In this document: positions 6,175-8,931 of the stretch, one piece after another
Layout of the letters: every line of letters starts with the position of its first letter
Position numbering within the stretch: the stretch's first letter is position 1
DNA from: Candidatus Curtissbacteria bacterium
Lineage (GTDB): Bacteria > Patescibacteriota > Microgenomatia > Curtissbacterales > GWA2-41-24
Assembly: GCA_016195765.1 (NCBI GenBank)
Contig: JACPYZ010000087.1
Coordinates: 1 to 8,931 of the forward strand
Direction of reading: 5' to 3'
Length of the DNA: 8,931 bases
Position numbers and translations under genes: made by a program
Notes under the pieces: model-generated
Databases searched by the model: none
What the model was told of the DNA's origin: nothing
The model's input: only the letters and a program-made list of their open reading frames with translations

Positions 6175-6720
6175 ATGAAACTAGTCGTAGGTCTAGGTAA
6201 CCCGGGGAAGAAGTATCAAAACAATAGACATAACCTGGGATTCATGGTTATTGACAGGCTTGTTAATAAGCGCGGGCTAGATTTCCGCGACGACGCTGAT
6301 TTGATGGCAATCTGGGCGAAAGATAGCGAGGCTGTTTTTGTAAAACCAACAACATTTATGAACGATTCTGGTAATTCTGTGCAAGCAGTTGCTAAGTTTT
6401 TTAAAATTGACCACAAGGATGTTTTGGTTGTTTACGATGAGCTGGATATTGAATTTGGCAATATAAAACTGTCTTTTAATGGTAATTCTGCGGGGCATCA
6501 TGGAATAGATTCGATGATTGAATGTTTAGCAAGCACGGAATTTGGCAGACTTAGAATTGGAATAGGAAAACCGAAAGTTGGGGATGGCGCTGGCCATGTT
6601 CTTGATGACTTTTTGCCAGAGGAGAAAGATGAGCTGGATAAGGTTTTGGATAAAAGCGTTGGCGCTGTTGAATCTTATGTGACGGATGGAATTGCAGCAA
6701 CGATGAATCGGTTTAACTAG
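6175..6720 (+). CDS. pth: Peptidyl-tRNA hydrolase, bacterial Pth type
   Basis: Cleaves the ester bond of peptidyl-tRNA released early from ribosomes, recycling tRNA; it is essential in most bacteria. The family landmarks are all present: GLGNPG (6-11) with N9, RHNLGF (18-23) with catalytic H19, KPTTFMN (57-63) with N63, YDELDI (87-92) with D88, GHHGI (107-111), and FGRLRIGIGKP near 122-132. In the E. coli enzyme the GHNG motif supplies N114; here that position is H109. The C-terminal lid helices (about 140-181) are present, and 181 residues is a normal length. Being the bacterial rather than the archaeal Pth2 type, it supports a bacterial host. No Shine-Dalgarno precedes the ATG, and a -10-like TATACT lies 6 nt before it. 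It is the first gene of a probable three-gene unit. Confidence 0.95.
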   Translation: MKLVVGLGNPGKKYQNNRHNLGFMVIDRLVNKRGLDFRDDADLMAIWAKDSEAVFVKPTTFMNDSGNSVQAVAKFFKIDHKDVLVVYDELDIEFGNIKLSFNGNSAGHHGIDSMIECLASTEFGRLRIGIGKPKVGDGAGHVLDDFLPEEKDELDKVLDKSVGAVESYVTDGIAATMNRFN

Positions 6721-6728
6721 AGACTAGA

Positions 6729-7022
6729 ATGAATTTTAACGAAAAAGTGTACCAACTAGTTAAAAAAGTTCCAAAAGGGAAAGTGACGACCTATGGCACT
6801 ATCGCAGCAAAATTGGGTAATCCAAGATGGTCACGACAGGTAGGCTGGGCTCTGCATGCTAATCGATCTAATGGTGTTCCTTGTCATAGGGTTGTTGATA
6901 GGACGGGAAGAATTGCTCCTAATTTTGCCTTTGATGGTGCAGAGGAGCAAAGACGAAGGTTGGAAGCCGAAGGTGTTAAATTTCAAGATCCTATGCACGT
7001 TGATTCTTCTTGCATTGTATGA
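6729..7022 (+). CDS. Minimal MGMT/alkyltransferase-like protein with PCHRV site
   Basis: Belongs to the O6-alkylguanine-DNA alkyltransferase family, which flips damaged guanines from the helix and accepts the alkyl group on a cysteine. The protein is only the DNA-binding and active-site domain: VPKGKVTTYGTIA (14-26) with Y22, the arginine finger R36 in RQVGWAL, and PCHRVV (51-56) with acceptor C52, then an NFAFDGAEEQRRRLEAEGV ending. The N-terminal domain of full Ogt/Ada proteins is absent, so at 97 residues it has the size of alkyltransferase-like (ATL) proteins. ATLs, however, usually replace the cysteine (PWHRV in E. coli), while here it is retained, so it may be an active methyltransferase. 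It starts 8 nt after pth, and its TGA overlaps the acylphosphatase ATG (ATGA). No Shine-Dalgarno is seen. Confidence 0.9.
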   Translation: MNFNEKVYQLVKKVPKGKVTTYGTIAAKLGNPRWSRQVGWALHANRSNGVPCHRVVDRTGRIAPNFAFDGAEEQRRRLEAEGVKFQDPMHVDSSCIV

Positions 7023-7288
7023 CAGTGCAGCTTTTAATTTCTGGAAAAGTTCAAGGTGTTTTTTATCGTAAATCTGCCAAAATTGAAGCTGAGAGGCTGG
7101 GGATCGTGGGTTGGATTAAAAACTTAGACGATGGTTTGGTTGAGGTGAGCGTCGAAGGGGAAAAGGGCCGACTTGAGCAATTTGTTGCTTGGTGCAAAAA
7201 AGGGCCACCACTTGCCAATGTTGAAAAGGTCGAAGAACAATGGAGCGATTCTAGCGGTAATTGGAAAGAGTTTGCGATTCTCGATTAG
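7019..7288 (+). CDS. acyP: Acylphosphatase
   Basis: Hydrolyses carboxyl-phosphate bonds of acyl phosphates in the cytosol. The signature GKVQGVFYRKSA (9-20) carries the phosphate-binding loop and R17, and GWIKNLDDGLVEV (31-43) carries catalytic N35; both active residues are present. The rest, VSVEGEKGRLEQFVAWCKKGPP onwards, follows the ferredoxin-like fold, and 89 residues is the normal size. I chose the ATG at 7019, which overlaps the previous TGA in an ATGA coupling, rather than a TTG nine bases earlier that would only add three residues. It is the last gene of the pth unit. Its TAG overlaps the converging stop of the decarboxylase C-terminal frame on the other strand, so there is no intergenic space for a terminator. 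Confidence 0.93.
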   Translation: MTVQLLISGKVQGVFYRKSAKIEAERLGIVGWIKNLDDGLVEVSVEGEKGRLEQFVAWCKKGPPLANVEKVEEQWSDSSGNWKEFAILD

Positions 7289-7476
7289 AAAAGATGTTGG
7301 GAGACCAGTCTAGTTCCTTCTGAGGGGTAATTAATAATTATTTGTCTTACTTCTTTAATTTTTGTGAGTTTATTTTTAAGTTTTGCAATGTTTTTTTGTT
7401 CAACTATTAAATGAATATCTTGACCAGTGTTTAAAGTGAAATATACGGGTAAGTCTTCAGTGCGCCATTTATGATA
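7285..7476 (-). pseudogene. Out-of-frame C-terminal remnant of diphosphomevalonate decarboxylase
   Basis: In the frame shifted by one base, the strand reads YHKWRTEDLPVYFTLNTG, then QDIHLIVEQKN, and ends after 63 residues at a TAA (7287-7285). This is the C-terminal end of the decarboxylase family: compare the WR/CREAG-PxYFTxDAGPNVxxL pattern. It has no start codon of its own in a sensible place and no ribosome site, so it is a piece of the gene at 7431-8111. Between the two parts about 50 residues usual for the family, including the MHA...STPP region, are missing. A single deletion whose length is not a multiple of three would explain both the frame change and the missing segment. Confidence 0.75.
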
Positions 7477-8111
7477 TTTTTCTTTGGCATTTTTTGAAGG
7501 CGGGTTTTTAAAAATGGGGAAGAAGTTGCTGTTTGTTGGCCCGTTGTTGTTGAGACATCTTTTTTGTGAGTGTTGACAACTGCAACAATGTCAGCGATTT
7601 TAAACTGATCTGATTTAAAAATTTGTTTGCCGTAAGAGGTGTCACTTGTTGTTCCATTTGACCACTCAACAAAGCCTGACGGAATAGACCTGCATGCAGA
7701 ACCTGAACCTAACCTTGCTAAAATTGATAATTGTTTTTCTGGTAGTTTTAGTCCAGCGGCCGAAGCTGCCGCGACTGTTAGGGCGGCAAATCCAGAGGCT
7801 GATGATGAAAGACCGGTTGAACTTGGAAAATTGTTTTTTGACGCTACTTTTGCCTTTTGTTTTGTACCTGCAAGATTACGAATTCTATTTAAGTGGGCAA
7901 TAACTCTTTTGACTGCAGAGTCATCTTTTTTGTCGTTTATTGTTATGTCGTCTTTTTTAAATTTATCTGAAAATTCAACAGTTGTTGTCGTTTGTAGGCC
8001 TGACAGGCACATCGAGATGCTACCATTTTCAGGAATTCTTAATTTTTCGTCTTTCCGACCCCAGTATTTGGTAAAGGCGATATTGCTTGGCGCAACTGCT
8101 GATGCTTTCAT
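7431..8111 (-). CDS. mvaD: Diphosphomevalonate decarboxylase, N-terminal part, frame-disrupted
   Basis: The family enzyme phosphorylates and decarboxylates mevalonate diphosphate (or the monophosphate in relatives) to give isopentenyl (di)phosphate. The GHMP-kinase elements are clear: APSNIAFTKYWGRKDE (7-22) with K15, PSSTGLSSSASGFAAL (96-111) as the ATP loop, GSGSACRSIPSGFVEW (135-150) with R141, and the STTTGQQTATSSPF segment. After FLKTRLQKMPKK the frame runs into unrelated residues and stops at 7431, giving 226 residues where the family has about 320. The true C-terminus continues in another frame to 7285. The ATG at 8111 overlaps the kinase TGA (ATGA), and AAGGAG lies 10 nt upstream. If the lesion is real the pathway is broken unless another copy exists; it could equally be a sequencing or assembly error. 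Confidence 0.85.
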   Translation of the reverse strand: MKASAVAPSNIAFTKYWGRKDEKLRIPENGSISMCLSGLQTTTTVEFSDKFKKDDITINDKKDDSAVKRVIAHLNRIRNLAGTKQKAKVASKNNFPSSTGLSSSASGFAALTVAAASAAGLKLPEKQLSILARLGSGSACRSIPSGFVEWSNGTTSDTSYGKQIFKSDQFKIADIVAVVNTHKKDVSTTTGQQTATSSPFLKTRLQKMPKKNIINGALKTYPYISL

Positions 8112-8931
8112 TCTGTCTTTACTCCTTGGGCATTTGTATTTACTTTAATTATTGTTCCACCTGTTTTTTTAATGCTGTTTTCAATGCCTTGTCTTTTTGA
8201 CTTTTTAACGAGCGCGATTATGCAATCACCAACACCTGCTCCTGAGAGTTTGGCACCATAGGCCCCTTTTTCTCTTGCCGCGTAAATCATTGCAGAGAGT
8301 TTATTTGAACTGACACCAAGTGACTCTAAGTAGCCTTGGTTGATGTCCATAAGTTCACCTAGCATTTCCCAATCGGCTATTTGAATAGTTGTTTTGGCGC
8401 GATCGACGATAAGTTCCATATTGTTGTAAATGTTATCAACGATCTTTGGATAATTTTTTGACTTTTCAGATACTGCGTTTAACACGCTGACTGTATCTGC
8501 TTTTATTCCTGAGTAGGCGACTGTCAATGGAATTGATTTTACTTTTAAACTTTGGATAGTCTGGCCGCCAGTTTTGAAATAGATTGTGCCTCCATAAATT
8601 GCTGCTGCAACGTCAAATCCTGAGCCTTTGCCTTGCACGTCTAAAACTGTTTTATAGGAAAGATCAAAGATATCTTTTTGGCTTAGCTTAACTTTAAAAA
8701 GTTTGGAGAGAGCGTAAATTGTGCAAACAGTTGAAGCTGACGATGAACCAAAGCCAAACTTTGCTGAAAATTGTGATTTGGTAATTATTGCAACACCAGT
8801 TTTTTGTGGGTACTTTTTAAGAAAGTTAAATAGCGCTATTTCTACAAATTTTGAAGCTGGAGGAACTACTCCTTTGCCAAGTTTTAAAATTGGCTTCTCG
8901 TAGTTTTTTATCTTAACTTCTGGCGCTGTAA
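8108..8931 (-). CDS. mvk: Mevalonate kinase (GHMP kinase), N-terminus outside window
   Basis: Phosphorylates mevalonate with ATP, the step before the phosphomevalonate reactions leading to isopentenyl diphosphate. Reading in from the right edge, the visible 273 residues include KFGFGSSSAST (ATP-binding loop, near 8735-8765), VQGKGSGFDVAAAIYGG with the catalytic Asp, the VAYSGIKADTVSV strand and loop, the helical NQGYLESLGVSSNKL segment, and the C-terminal motif GAYGAKLSGAGVGDCIIAL. The NQxxLExLGVSxxKL plus GAKLSGAG pair favours mevalonate kinase over phosphomevalonate kinase, but the latter is not excluded. The frame is open to the window edge, and an internal GTG at 8638 is not the real start. 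Roughly 40 N-terminal residues are likely missing. Its TGA overlaps the decarboxylase ATG by 4 nt, making a mevalonate-pathway operon whose promoter lies outside the window. Confidence 0.85.
   Translation of the reverse strand, partial: TAPEVKIKNYEKPILKLGKGVVPPASKFVEIALFNFLKKYPQKTGVAIITKSQFSAKFGFGSSSASTVCTIYALSKLFKVKLSQKDIFDLSYKTVLDVQGKGSGFDVAAAIYGGTIYFKTGGQTIQSLKVKSIPLTVAYSGIKADTVSVLNAVSEKSKNYPKIVDNIYNNMELIVDRAKTTIQIADWEMLGELMDINQGYLESLGVSSNKLSAMIYAAREKGAYGAKLSGAGVGDCIIALVKKSKRQGIENSIKKTGGTIIKVNTNAQGVKTE
8122..8127 (-). promoter_or_regulatory. Strong Shine-Dalgarno for the decarboxylase start
   Basis: The minus strand reads AAGGAG, 10 nt before the ATG at 8111, inside the end of the kinase gene. 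It fixes the decarboxylase start and shows that this genome uses canonical anti-Shine-Dalgarno pairing for at least some genes, in contrast to the many starts here without one. Confidence 0.7.

Noticed and set aside
7328..7340. AT-only palindrome TAATTAATAATTA near the convergent gene ends
   Set aside because: No GC in the stem and it lies in the decarboxylase C-terminal coding region; expected by chance in AT-rich DNA.
7639..8148. A 169-codon open frame on the plus strand
   Set aside because: It lies opposite the decarboxylase, whose minus-strand frame has clear GHMP-kinase motifs; the plus frame shows none and has an unlikely composition.
8108..8638. Kinase start at the GTG at 8638
   Set aside because: The frame continues upstream with conserved ATP-binding residues to the window edge, so this GTG is internal.
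8721..8903. A 60-codon plus-strand frame near the right edge
   Set aside because: The minus strand here encodes the mevalonate kinase ATP loop, so this is a shadow frame.
1..8931. CRISPR arrays, tRNA or rRNA genes, transposase genes, phage genes
   Set aside because: I saw no regularly spaced direct repeats, no cloverleaf or rRNA-like sequence and no mobile-element protein motifs.
1..8931. Recoded TGA (Gly) as in Gracilibacteria/Absconditabacteria
   Set aside because: TGA ends the lipoprotein, glycosylase, alkyltransferase and kinase genes at sensible family lengths, and no conserved domain here needs TGA read through.

Overview
The window reads as accessory and housekeeping DNA from a small-genome bacterium, most plausibly of the Candidate Phyla Radiation (Patescibacteria, for example a Microgenomates- or Katanobacteria-like lineage). 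The reasons are a bacterial-type peptidyl-tRNA hydrolase, a bacterial lipoprotein signal and sigma-70-like promoters, combined with an archaeal-style ATP-dependent DNA ligase, a family 4 uracil-DNA glycosylase and two mevalonate-pathway genes. Genes are short and packed with 0-10 nt gaps or ATGA overlaps, and several are of unknown function. TGA is used as a stop (glycosylase, methyltransferase, kinase), so this is not a TGA-recoding lineage. The lineage assignment is inference.

Layout. 27-1133 (+): a lipoprotein with a C-terminal SH3-like domain, then a small unknown protein. 1172-4487 (+): a good promoter with a short 5' hairpin, then a tight three-gene unit of Fic-family AMPylase, an unknown protein and ATP-dependent DNA ligase. 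4501-5040 (+): a near-perfect sigma-70 promoter, at once followed by a terminator-like hairpin, then an unknown protein. 5088-6064 (+): family 4 uracil-DNA glycosylase overlapping a three-helix DUF4870-like membrane protein. 6175-7288 (+): peptidyl-tRNA hydrolase, a minimal O6-methylguanine methyltransferase-like protein and acylphosphatase. 7285-8931 (-): mevalonate kinase (running off the right edge) and diphosphomevalonate decarboxylase, facing the acylphosphatase tail to tail.

Three DNA repair or joining functions (ligase, uracil glycosylase, alkyltransferase) lie within about 4.3 kb but in different transcription units. The kinase-decarboxylase pair serves isopentenyl diphosphate synthesis.

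The strongest oddities are four. The family 4 glycosylase has no cysteine at all, so it cannot carry the usual [4Fe-4S] cluster. The decarboxylase has lost an internal stretch of roughly 50 residues out of frame, and its C-terminal motif has Asn where the family has the catalytic Asp. A TTCGAA-rich imperfect palindrome sits in frame inside the ligase linker. The promoter at 4501 is followed by a terminator-like hairpin. I did not find an obvious new multi-gene defence or mobile system; the small unknown genes at 738, 2292 and 4591 are the least explained content. No stretch over 300 bases lacks a gene.
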